Shown here piece by piece: positions 41,447-53,300 of a stretch of 64,000 bases of DNA. Below the pieces are notes generated by a model that saw nothing but the letters and a program-made list of their open reading frames with translations, was not told the origin of the DNA and searched no databases. Numbering within the stretch: the stretch's first letter is position 1; each line of letters opens with the position of its first letter. This DNA is from Pholis gunnellus (taxonomy: Eukaryota; Chordata; Actinopteri; Perciformes; Pholidae): NCBI GenBank assembly GCA_910591455.2, contig OU342815.1:24706356-24770355 (forward strand), read 5' to 3'. A program made the position numbers and the translations under genes.

Positions 41447-42723
41447 AGTGGTGGGCCGTGCATTTCATACCTGGGCCTTCTGTGCTGTCCTACTGAGCTA
41501 CGGGTATTTGTTTCTAGGGGTGTAACAACACACGTATTCATATTAAAGCGTACGAGGCTTACGAACCGAACAATACATTTGAATAATACAGAAGCTTAAA
41601 TTGTGGGAAATATAATGTTTTCGGTGGACTGCGCTCACGTAACAGACAACGGGCTGTGTGACCTTTTTAACCCAGAACAATAACAAAAAACAGCTGAGGC
41701 CCCACGAGTGTTCAGGGAGGCTAAGCTAAACTAGCTTATAAGCTAAACTAGCTTAGCGGGTAAAGAACAGCAGTTAGCTGTTCCCTACTGATTCAAACAG
41801 AGCATCAAATGTCCGAACCTAACCCCGCGATGACGGGATGCTTCGTCAAGTCGGACAAGTCAGAATCAATGTATTTAACACAATGACAAGATCAAACTCA
41901 CAAGAACCAGTCACATATATTTATATGACAACAAATCAATCCAGCAACACTGCAGCGCTAGAGCACGAGCATTCATATGATTCATAAAAACGACACGATA
42001 GACAAATGAACACAGTAGTAACGCTGCTGCAGATGTAAAAACACAAAAGCAGTTAACTTACCAAAGCTGCTGTTCACTTCAAGACAAAGTCCATCCTCCT
42101 TTCTTTGTTAAAGTCAGTAACTCACAAATCCATTCTCCTCCTTCAGCCATTGAGTGTTAAAAAAACACAGCTAGTTGAAATAAAAGAAAGAATCTACACC
42201 AAGCAAAATGCTAAAAATGTCATAACTTCTCTTACATATGTTTCAACCTGAACTCTTACTAAACACTGAGATCTGCTAGCTAGCTTTCTGTTTGACAAAA
42301 GTCACGCTGGCCCACTGACCAATCACGGAGCATGTTAATGCAGACGTACTTAGAGGCTACCTGGGTGCCACTAGCACGTCATACGCCCAACATCTCAAAC
42401 TAAAGATCTGATTGGTTGAAGAATATGACAATCAACATCGTCCCCATTCACTTAAACTGCAAAGGCTCTCTAGCAGGCAACTCTCCTTACATAGACATAG
42501 AGGCTAAATCTGATTGGATAACAGCTCTCCTTAAAACAAGCTGCAGGCTGGAAGCAGAGCAACAGAGGAAGACAGTAGCTGTGCAATGAGAAAATAAGAT
42601 AATGGGAAATTATAATACATGTAGTGTATTTATGAAATATTATTAAATTATAAAATAGCTATAACTTTGTGATTCTGTTTAGGCCAACAGAGAAGGCTTT
42701 GCAGGCCCTGACGGCCACCACTG
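41447..42723 (+). mobile_element. non-autonomous TIR DNA transposon, hAT-like, about 1.28 kb
   Basis: Left end agtggtgggccgtgcatttc; the reverse complement of the right end is cagtggtggccgtcagggcc. They match over the first 12 or so bases and again at gggcct...ccttctctg. Flanks are (TA)n, so the target duplication cannot be measured. No transposase ORF. A second fragment of the family is at 290-536. The superfamily call is tentative. Confidence 0.55.
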
Positions 42724-42978
42724 ATATATATATGTAATATAATAAAGTCATGTGAACGTCCTCATTTAAATAAAATGAATCAGTGTTAATCGTGACGATA
42801 ACAATGTGAATGTGAAGCTTTCGGTTATTTTACTAATTTAGCAGCTCGCTAGCTAGCTAGCTAACGTTAGCTTGCTAACTCCACCACGTGTTCAAGCTAA
42901 CGTTACCCCGGTTACAGTAAATGAGCAGAAAACACACAATGAACAGCAGAGACGCGATGAGTAGTGCTGAAATCATGC

Positions 42979-42984
42979 TTTATT
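42979..42984 (-). terminator. ttn: candidate ttn polyadenylation signal
   Basis: Minus-strand AATAAA in gatttaataaagcatg, about 1.1 kb past the ancestral ttn stop. It fits a convergent end facing bmpr2. The 43.0-44.08 kb interval would be 3' UTR; it holds gctagctagc repeats near 43195-43245 and nothing else recognised. Confidence 0.4.
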
Positions 42985-44083
42985 AAATCAGAAATGCATA
43001 AAACTCAAGGAGGATATGAAATATAGTTCTACATCAACAGATCAATAAAATAAATCAAAGAACAGAGAATATTTACTGGTCTCACAGGAGATGGAGTCGC
43101 TGTGGAGAACCAAGAAAACCCAGAACACAGACATGGTAAAACGACTAAAAGCTACAAAACACTCGCACTCTTTAACACGCAAACACGTTAGCTAGTTAGC
43201 TAGCTAGCTATATATTATATGTATGCTAGTTAGCTAGCTAGCTATCCTCCAAGAGACGGCGCTGCTTCTGCACCGCAGAGCCGGCGTTGGTTTCCTCTTT
43301 TCTTTCTTTCTTTTATTGCCAGAAGATGTTTTGTTTTAGAAGAAGCCGACCCGGCCGTCCGGTGCAGAAAACATCGCTCTTTTTAAAATAAAAAGGATCT
43401 CTAAACGCTGAGAGTGCAGGCCGTCGCACTCTGCTGGTCGTCAGATCCCGGTGGTACGACGCAGTCGGTCTGAGCTCAAGGCCGCTTATGCTGCTTAAAC
43501 ATGAGGGTACAATGCAAACAGCAATAGGGGTCTTAAACGCTCACGGTACAACTCATAGGAAATAATATCGTTTATATCCAAAGACAATATAACGTAGTCT
43601 TTGTGTTTGTAACGTCAACAGGGAGCCTCTCTACCTGTTGAGGCGATCTTTAGACTTCAACGTATCGTTGAGGCACAGAGTTTAGTTTCTCCGTTCGACA
43701 GGGTATTCGTTCCTCAGGGAACTTTCTCCTGTTTAAACATTTGTTCTTTTTTCAGTTTCGCTTCATATTATTGTCATAAATAACAATGCATACATTTCCC
43801 ATAACCGTTAAATTCGGCTATATACATTATGTACATGTGTCACAGAAAAGTTGTTCAAAAATTCCTAAGTCATAGTTATCCAATATGGCACATTTTATAA
43901 CAACGTTAGACTCTGAGTCTAGTTTGGCATAAATTAATGTCAAGATTGGTACAAAAATAGTTCATATTTACAAGAACAGAAATCCAGATCTTTAATCACG
44001 TAGATTATCGTTGCTAATTCACTAAATAAAAAGGTTCTGGAAGAGGGAAACGGGGGAATAAATTAACTTTCTTTCTTTTTTCT

Positions 44084-44349
44084 TTACATGGACCGAATGT
44101 GAACGTTGACGGTGGCGGAGTCGGAGCCCAGTTGGTTGGAAAGCCGGAGGGTGTACTCTCCGCCGTCGCCCTCCTTCACCGCATGGATCACCAGGGTGGA
44201 GAGGTCGGCGGCGTTCTCCACGTGGTACCGCTCGTCTCCGTCGGGTAGAGTCCGACCCGAGCGGACCCACTGGACTTACGGAGCCGGGTCTCCAGAGAAA
44301 ACACTGGCACTGACATCGTGGGGAAGAGCTTCGATCTTTGGTGGAGCGC
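44084..44349 (-). pseudogene. ttn: ttn last exon (M10 Ig) with in-frame TAA at 44278-44276 and an internal deletion
   Basis: In phase with the preceding exon it reads APPKIEALPHDVSASVFSGD, PAP, then TAA, then in the same frame VQWVRSGRTLPDGDERYHVE through YTLRLSNQLGSDSATVNVHI and RSM, with the ancestral TAA at 44086-44084. Human M10 ends GSDSATVNIHIRSI. Against human M10, about ten residues between DVSA and SVFSGDP are missing, including the B-strand cysteine. The stop replaces a codon that is Glu in human (PEVTW). The rest of the frame is intact, so the change is recent, an assembly error, or tolerated. Marked pseudogene for the broken exon only; the gene is otherwise intact. Confidence 0.8.
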
Positions 44350-47300
44350 CTGGAGACGAGGAGAACAACGAGGTCAGAGAGATATATATATATATATATA
44401 TATGTTATATATTATGCTATACAAGAGAGTTGTTTTGTTTTATAATATATAACGTTGTCTTATTTGTCATTTATCTATATTACTGTTATATACAATTATT
44501 TAACATTTAATGTATAATAAGAGTTATAAGTTTCCCATCATCACTGAACCGTCAAAAACAAGTATTAGCAACTTTGGTGGCCTTGAATGTTTTGATAAAT
44601 TGAGTACTTCTGGTTGCCGTCTTTGTTTGGTTGATGAACGGACAATAAAGTTTCATCTAATCTTAACTTAGCTTCCCGTTTGTAGACTTCAACATTTTCA
44701 TGTCAAAGTTTCAAGCAAATTCACTCACTTCCATTAAAATCTATTTATTTCAGGCCTTCGAGTCCCAGTTTGTGAAATGAGCCAAAAATCTGCTTCATTG
44801 GCAGCGGACTGATTATTTGTTATTATAAAAGATTACCAGCACTATGTGCTTCTTTTCAACATATTACAACATCTTATTTTTGGTAAAAACAAAGGCTTAT
44901 TGTTTTGTAACCATCAATGCAAAAGTCAGGAATCCATCTCACATCACATTCATATTTACCTTCCACCTTCACTCACACAGATGCTCAGATCTTTACATCC
45001 TGTTACTGAAGTTTTGAAGTTACCAACAGATTGATGCATCTCACCTCTTTTAACCACGGCCTCAACATGCGAATGAGCAGACGTTTCCACCATTTGGCTG
45101 CTGGAGCTCATGGAAACCATGGAAACCATGGACTCAGACGTCATGGCGGACATGCGAGACGCAGACGTGCTCTCAAACGAATACTCGGCCTGCATGGAAG
45201 CCGCCTCCATAAGAGCCGATGAGCCAGATACATGTTTCTGCATGCTTTTGGAGCCTAGAAGGGGAATACATGTAAAGAGTTCATGTTAGGAAACAGTTTG
45301 AATGGTTTCAGCTGGAGGTTTATGAGGGATACTTGGATACTAGGTCTTACCTCGTACAGTGACTGTGCAGGTTGTCGACACCACTCCAGCACCGCTGGTA
45401 GCGGTGCACTTGTACAGCCCGCTATCAGAGACCTCCATTTCATAGATCTCAAGAGAAGCTGAGCCATTCTCCTCAAAGATTTCATACTTCCCTCCCTGAG
45501 ACAGAGCCTGTCAATCATGACGATATGATTCAGTTCCTCACCAACGCAAACACAAACTTTATATATCCATAAATAATTGACAATAACAGTAGAACAGTTT
45601 CAGTGTTATAGAATCAGTTACCTGTCCGTCCTTCATCCATGAGATGGCAGGTTTGGGCTCTCCGGTCACCTTCACGGAGAGCTTGACGACAGATTCAGCG
45701 GCTGCAGTGACGTCGCTCAGCCCGACGGAGAAGGACGGCTTCTTTTCAACAGTTGGTGACATCACTCTCTTTGGTGACTTGATTGGAGAAGTCCCTGATT
45801 CCTTCTCAGTTGGAGCTGGGGATTTGGGAGTAGGGGACTTTGTTGAGACTGGAGACTTTATTCTCTGAGGTGACTTGAGTGGTTCAGGGGACTTGACTCT
45901 CTGAGGAGTTTTGACCGGTTCAGGGGACATGGCAAGAGGGGACTTAGCCTCTGGGGAGGTGATTCTGGGAGGGGCGACTACTTTCTCCTTGGACTCAGAC
46001 TTGCGAATGGTCAGACTGAATTGGGCCTCTTGTTTGCCTCCAGCATTTTCCACCAGCAGAGTGTAGCTGCCTTCATCTGACGTCTCAACACATGAGATCT
46101 CGAAGGAGGAGCTGTACTGAGTAGAGATGATGTGGTGATGGGCAGAGGAACCGATAACTGCTCCATCATGCAGCCAGGTAATAGAAGGTGCTGGTTCGCC
46201 ATCCACATCACACCCAAAGCTGGCGAGGCTTCCCTCCTCTACAGTCAGGGACCGTGGTTTGGTCAGGATCTTGGCAGGAACACCAGGCTTCTCCCTTGGC
46301 TTCTCAACAACAGTGGTGGTCTTTTTCACACTTTCAGTCACACTTTCCTTCACTGTTGTTTTGGAGGAGGAGACGTGATACACCTCTGTTCTGGTCATTT
46401 CTGGCAGATGGGAGGATGGAGGCTCCTCATCTTTGCGGAATGAAGAGAAGGCAGCATATCCTTCTCCTGCTACATCCAATGTGGCATAGTCGGTAGTCTC
46501 TCCTTTGGTGTTCTTGCAGACCACGCGGTAAGTGCCGGCATCTTCAGTCACACAGTTGCTGATCTTCAGAGTCAGAACCCCACTGATGTTGGTCATGTGG
46601 TACTTGCTTGTCTGATGAATCTCTTTGTCATTGTGGAACCACTTGACCTCAGGATCTGGTTTGGCCTGGACATTCAGGGTGAACTTTGTGCTGGACCCAT
46701 AAGGTACGCGATGAGATCGCAGCCTGATGGTAATTAGTGGGCGGTGGTCAAGGCTGAATGGAGCCTGTGTCACCACCTCAAAGGTCCTCTCCACTGATCT
46801 CCTCTCTGATCTCAGAGCCTGCTTTCTCTCCTCATACCTGGAAGCAAAGTCAACTTTAGAAATGGTCACTTCAGTCTTGGCAGCCCGTTCTGGGGTAGGA
46901 GATCTCTTCACGAGTTCAGGCATTTGGAGCTTCTTGATTGGTTTAGGAACATATTCTGAGGTAAAAGATGACAGGTGCTCAGATTCAATGCCCTCAGAGT
47001 ATGTTGCAACAGTGACAGTTGATTTCTTTTTGAAGGCTCGAGTCTTCTCCTCAAACTCCATGCGCTTGAGTTCACTCTTGTAAGCGGACATTCTCTGAGC
47101 AGTTGTGTGTGGGCGCAGCAGCTCCTGATCTTCCCTCTCTTCATACACCTTCTGCCTTGGAGGTCTGTATGTGGCTTTGTCGTGACGCTGGCGGAGGTCA
47201 ACAAAACTTGGGCCAGCCTCGTATTTTGATGGAATTCGGTAGGAGTCATATTTGTGGATTTCGTCTTCTTCGTCATCGCTGTAGACTTTTCTTGGAGATG

Positions 47301-50300
47301 AAGGACGCAGGGCAGACAGCTCAAAGCGAACTGGGCTGAGGCTGGGTGGAGCAGCTGAGTAACCATACTCCAGCTCTTCCTCCAGACGAAGCCTGTCCTC
47401 CTCGGTTCTCTTCATGGACAGGTACTCATTAACAGGCAGCAGTAGCTCCTCATCCGACAGGTCACCCAGGGACCTCCTCCTGATCCTGTGGTAGGCGTCC
47501 ATCTCAGGGGAAGGAGTGCGATGCCTTGCAGGCCTCACAATCTCCAAGTCATCCTGAGCCATGTCCGAGATGCGCCACTTAGGCTTATAATGGTCCTTGA
47601 TCCTGATTGGCACCTCATAGAACTGCTCCCACCTGGAGAGGCGGATACGCTTCATCCTCTTCTGCTTGATTTTGTCCATTGGCTCAGGGAACTCATACTG
47701 GTCCCGCAGCTTCTTGTACCATTTCATGTCAGAGAGTGGCTGGAAGTGTTTTATTTCCACGTCCTCCTCAAGAGCAGCTGGGTTAATGACTCGAGGAGGG
47801 GGGACGTCATAAGGCATACGCAGCCTCTTCTCATCTGCCCGTTTCTTCCTCTCCTCTTTTTCTCTCTGTATCTCAGCCTCGGTCTTCTCACTTTTCTTTG
47901 TCGTCACAGCAGGTGTGAACATGGTGGCTGCCTCCCTGACAGCTTGTACTGCGATGGGTGGTAAAGGTATAAAGACGGTGTCAGACAAAATCTGAGACAG
48001 CCTAACCTTTTTGTCCAATTCCGCCTTTCCAGCCATCAATTTTTTCTCCTTTTCACTGGGCTCATATTCCTTCTTTACATGAGTGACGCGTTCTACTTTG
48101 AGCGTAGCCTGGCAACTGGCAGATCCAGCAGAGTTGGTAGCAGTAACTCTGTACACACCAGAGTCCTCAGGGAGAGTGTCTTTCACGTGAAGGATGAAGT
48201 AATCCAGACCTTCATGCACAACCTCAATAGATGGTCCAAAGGCTAAAGGCATACCATCCTTCTCCCACTTCAGTTGGGGATGGCCCGATACTCTAATCTC
48301 AAAGCGTACGTTCTGGCCCTCCCTGCACTCGACATTTGCGAGCAGACGTTTGAACATGGGCCTCAGGGTGAGGTCTGCCGGTTTAGGTCGAGGAACAACA
48401 GTAAGACGGGCCTTGCAGCTGTCGTCTCCATACCTGTTACGGGCCACAACGCTGTACTCAGCATCATCCTCATCATCAAGTTTGTGGATAATCATCTGGT
48501 ACAGACCCTTGTCGCTGATGAAGGTGTATTTCTTGTCATCTTCTCCAGGGATGAGCTTCTGTCCGGATTTGTGCCAGATGACACGAGGCTCAGGGTGAAC
48601 AGTGATGGTCACGCTAAAGCGCACATCCTCACCAATGTAGGCTGTACAGTTTACCAGAGGAAGGGTGAACTCCGGTGGCTTCTGAAGCATTCTGGCAGTG
48701 TCGACTCTGCGCTTTGTTTTCTTGACGACACGGGTGGTGAAGAAGTCACGGTAAGATCTAACCCCGTTGATAAACAGCTCTGCGTAGGCACTGTCCTCAC
48801 CATACTCATTCACAACCTTGCACCTGTAAGTGCCATCATCTGCTCTTGTGACCTTGTTTACCTTGATTACAGCCAGACCATCCTCATACTCAATTTCATA
48901 TTTGTCACCAGCTTCAAGTTGCCTGACGCCACAGTACCATGTCACTTCAGTAGTGCTATCATAGTTTTCAATGTTGCAGATAAATTTCACATTGTCGCCC
49001 TCATTCACCACTGCATGGCTGATCTGGCCTCCAACAGGACCGTGTTCAAACGGAGCGATCTTCACCTTGGCGATAAAGACACCACGCTGGGATCTGATGG
49101 AGCCCCCGCTGGCCACACGAGCTGCAGAGACAACAGTTTTCCACTCTTTCTTCACCATTGTCTGGTAGTATCTCTTGTGCCTCCCTGATGGGATGGCTCT
49201 GGTGCCGATCTCCTCTGTGGACTTGGTCAGCCATGGATGTGCCAGAGCCTCAGCAGCAGTCATACGATGCTTACGTTCCTTAGTCATTAAGCGGTCGGTG
49301 AAGTCTAATGCCTCGACACTGACCTGCTTGAAGGACTCGTCATCGTAGCTGTAAGCTGCATTTGAGATGTTGTCAATCATCTGTTGGTTGGTCTCAGCTG
49401 TGAATGGATTCAGTCCACTGAGGAGCACATAGGCAAGGACACCAACTGACCACATGTCAGTGACGGTGCTAACCATGTCACACTGGTGGATCTCAGGGGC
49501 AGCATACTCTGCAGCGGTATACTGGATCTTGATTTGGTCTCCAGGAGTCAGGTGTCTGGACTGGCCCAACTCAATAATCTTCACATTAGAGCTGGTTCTA
49601 GTTGTGTACACAATGTTCTCTGGTCTGATATCAAAGTGTCCATAGCTCTCAGCGTGCAGGAACTCAAGAGCTGAGCAGATCTGCCTGATGTAGTTGACGA
49701 TCTCCCGCTCATTAAGCTCAAACTCAGCTGTGTTGAGGCGCTCAAAAATGTCTACACCGGAGATGAAGTCATAGATCATCACCAGCTCCTCAGGGCTTTG
49801 GTAAGACTCGTGGAGGAGAAGGTAGTTGGTATGTTTGGCCAGATTCAATGTTGCAATTTCCTTTTTGACAATTGCTTGATCAGCGCCTCTCACCTTGAAG
49901 AATTTAGCCATGTAGGTTGTCTCAGAGCTGATGTGGACACAGCGGTGGACAATGCCAAACTGACCTCTGCCCAATTCCTCTGCAATGGCATATTTGTTGT
50001 GCATGTTCTTGGCATCAGAGTGAGCCTTGCCCTTGGGGACACGTCCAGTGTCGTTAACCTCTCTGTCATAGAGCAGAACTCTTGATTTGTCCTCCTTGGT
50101 CATGACAGGTCCACTGGTCTCAGATGGAGCACTCTGTCCAAATTTGTTCTCAGCGATGATTCTGAACTGATAGCTGGTTCCTCCAAAAAGATCGGTAACG
50201 GTGTAGTGGGTGTCACGGGACTGGACAACGCGCTCCCACCTCTCAGCAGTGGTGGGGCACTTCTCAATGATGTAGCTAACGACCCTGCTGCCTCCATCGT

Positions 50301-53300
50301 TCGCTGGGGCTACCCAGTTCAGTGTGACCGAGTCTCTGGAGACGTCACTGGCTTTGAGACCACGTGGAGGATCAGGAACGTCAGCTACATCCAGCTCAAC
50401 TGTCTGCTGGTCAATGCCAAATCTGTTCTTGGCACAGACAATGTAGAAACCTGCATCCTTCTTCTCGACTCCGTTGGTGAACACCAAAGAAGTAAATGAT
50501 CTGGTGACAATGACCTGGTAGTGGCCATTGCTGTCAATAAGATCTTGTCCCTTCTGCCATGTGATGACAGGATCCGGTTTGCCGCTGAAAGGAATCTTGA
50601 TATTGACGACCTCTCCACGCAGGGCAGGGATGGCTTCCTTGTCCTTCAGGTTCTTTGGCAGGTTAATCTTGGCAGGGACTGGAAATGAGAGACATTATTT
50701 AAGTCATGTTTTAGTACAAATTCAAAATTAGTTTAATATGTTTGAATTGGTCAGTGTTAAAGTCAGCGTGTAAAAACAATGATCAGGTTGGAGAAATTTG
50801 GTATCTGTGAGCTTACCTTCCACATCCAGAGAGACTGTAGCACAGATGGAGCCTCCTTGATTGGTGGCCCTGACCTGGTACACAGTGGAGTCTTCGTCAT
50901 CCGCCTCTGCGATGACCAGCTGGTGGTAACCTCCCTTGAACTCCTGTATCTTGATCTTTTTGCCATCAGAGTGGATCTCCTTTCCTCGTCTGAACCATTT
51001 AATCACAGGCTTTGGCTGCCCTATGATCTTGCAGACAAGGGTAGCATTGCTCTTGTACTTGACGCTCATGTTCCTCAGCTCTTCCTTGAAAGCAGGAGCA
51101 CGAACCTCAACTGCTGTGGCTGGAACGATGGGAGCGGTCTCCTCGCTGTAGTCGCTCTCTCCCCCCAGGTTCTCGCACTTCACACGGAAGATGCACTCGA
51201 CGCCCTCGGTCAGACGCTTGACGGAGAACACCGTCTGTTTGATCTCGTCTGTGGTCACCGGACTCCAATCGCTCCATTCCTTCTTGTCCTTCTTGTGCTT
51301 CTTCTCAAGGCAATAGCTCTTGATCTTGGAGCCGCCATCGCTGAGTGGAGGTTTCCAGGAAACCACGCAGGAGTCCTTGGTGACTCCAGAAACAACTGGC
51401 GACACAGGTGGTGATGGTTTCTCTGTGGACCGGAATATATAAATCACAAACCATTGTCAGAACTTCTTCAGTTTACTGTACATAGGTATCTCTTAACATG
51501 TAGATTGATGCAGTGTATTACATTTATCTTGCATTTGAAGTCATGAATTGATGAAGTATTGAGAAACATTTATTGGATATTGGTTTAAAACTTACCCAGC
51601 TGGCTCTTGATAAGGATGGGGGATGTGAGTTCCAGTGGCTCACTGTTGCCATAGCGATTCTGGGCGTACACTCGGAAGAAGTATGCGCCGCTGTCAATGA
51701 GGTTGGGCACGCGGCAGGATATGCCATTAATGGATGACGACACCAGTTCCCACTCGGAGCCCTCCTTGTCCTCACGTTTCTCCACAATGTAGTTGGTAAT
51801 CATGCAGCCTCCGTTGTCCTGGGGAGCCTTCCAGCTGATTATGACGGAGTTCTTCAGGAGAGCTTCCAGCACAATGGGACCCTGAGGCATCTCAGGTTTG
51901 TCTGGAAACAGGATTGATATCAATTATAAATCTAATACTTTCACTTTTATAAATCCAGTGCCCTCACTTCAATAAATACACAGTAACATACCGTAAATTT
52001 CGACATTGAATGCGGTGTCGGCCCTGCCAAAGTGGTTGTGCAGTCTAATCCTGTATTTGCCTCCATGAATTCTGCGCTGCACATTCTTGATCACCAGGTG
52101 TGTGTAGTGCTCAGTGGTCTCAATGCTGATGTCCTCTGAGTTCTCCAGGGTCTTTGCCCCATGCAGCCACATGATCTTTGGCTCAGGACGGCCGATGTAG
52201 ACGGCATGGATACGCAGAGTGGATCCCAGGCCGGCGTAGTAAGTTTCCTTCAGCGGGTAATCAGGGTGGAAGGATGCTGCAGCCTCCAACACCAGAACGC
52301 CTGTGGTCTCGGCTTCTCCGGCTTCGTTGATGGCCTTGCAGGTGTACTCTCCCTCATCCTCCGTCTGATCCGTCAAAATAGTCAGCGAATGGTTGCGGCC
52401 ATCAGAGCTCATCTCATGCTTGCGAGACTCAACAATCTCCTTGCCGGTATGGTACCACTTGATGTCAGGGAGAGGTCTGCCAATAATCTGGCACTTCATG
52501 ATACCAGCCTGGCCAAGCTTGGCAGTCACTTCATCCATTTCCTTTCTCAGGCCTGGTTTAGTTTCAACTATACATACAAAACGAGGATGAATATTTTGGA
52601 AAGGTTTGTTACATTTAGAAATGTCTCATAGTAAAGGTCACTTTAGAAGAGCAAGTTGGGTAAATGCTTCCAAATAATGTTCACACAATATACTACAGTG
52701 TACTCACCACTCAGTTTGGTCTTGATGCATGTGGCAGTTCTACGAGGTCGACTCATTCCTGTCTCATTCTCAGCAAACACTCTGAACTCGTACTCTGTTG
52801 CCTCAGCCAGCCCAGGCATGGTGAACTCCTTTTCCTTCAGTCTCTGCTTGTTGGACTTCATCCAGGTGCTCTCAATGGACTTCCTGTACTCCACCCAGTA
52901 GCCCAAGACCTCCTTTCCACCATCGCACTCTGGAGCTTGCCAGCGGATGGTGATGAAGTTCTTTGTTACGTTCACTGTGTCGATCTCGCCTGGTTGACTT
53001 GGTTTGTCTGGAAGGAAAGAAACAACAACAAAAAACGTATTAATTCATTGTGTGACTTGCTGACACCAACAATAACCACTTTGCCTTTTTATTCTGATGT
53101 TGTTGTTTGAAAAACTTTGCTGTGAGAGAGTATATGTTCTAGCCAACTATTGGAAGTTGTCTTGATTAACTAATTGATTGAAGAAAATTCCAGCAACTAT
53201 AGTGATGCTATTAATTATCAGTAAGTGGAGACTCACCGAATGGATCCTTGCATGTGACTGGGTCAGACACAGGACTAGCCTCACTCTCGCCGATGTTGTT

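Noticed and set aside
48274..49188. 304-codon plus-strand ORF
   Set aside because: Antisense shadow of the titin kinase/M1-M3 coding exon; the opposite strand carries unmistakable titin sequence.
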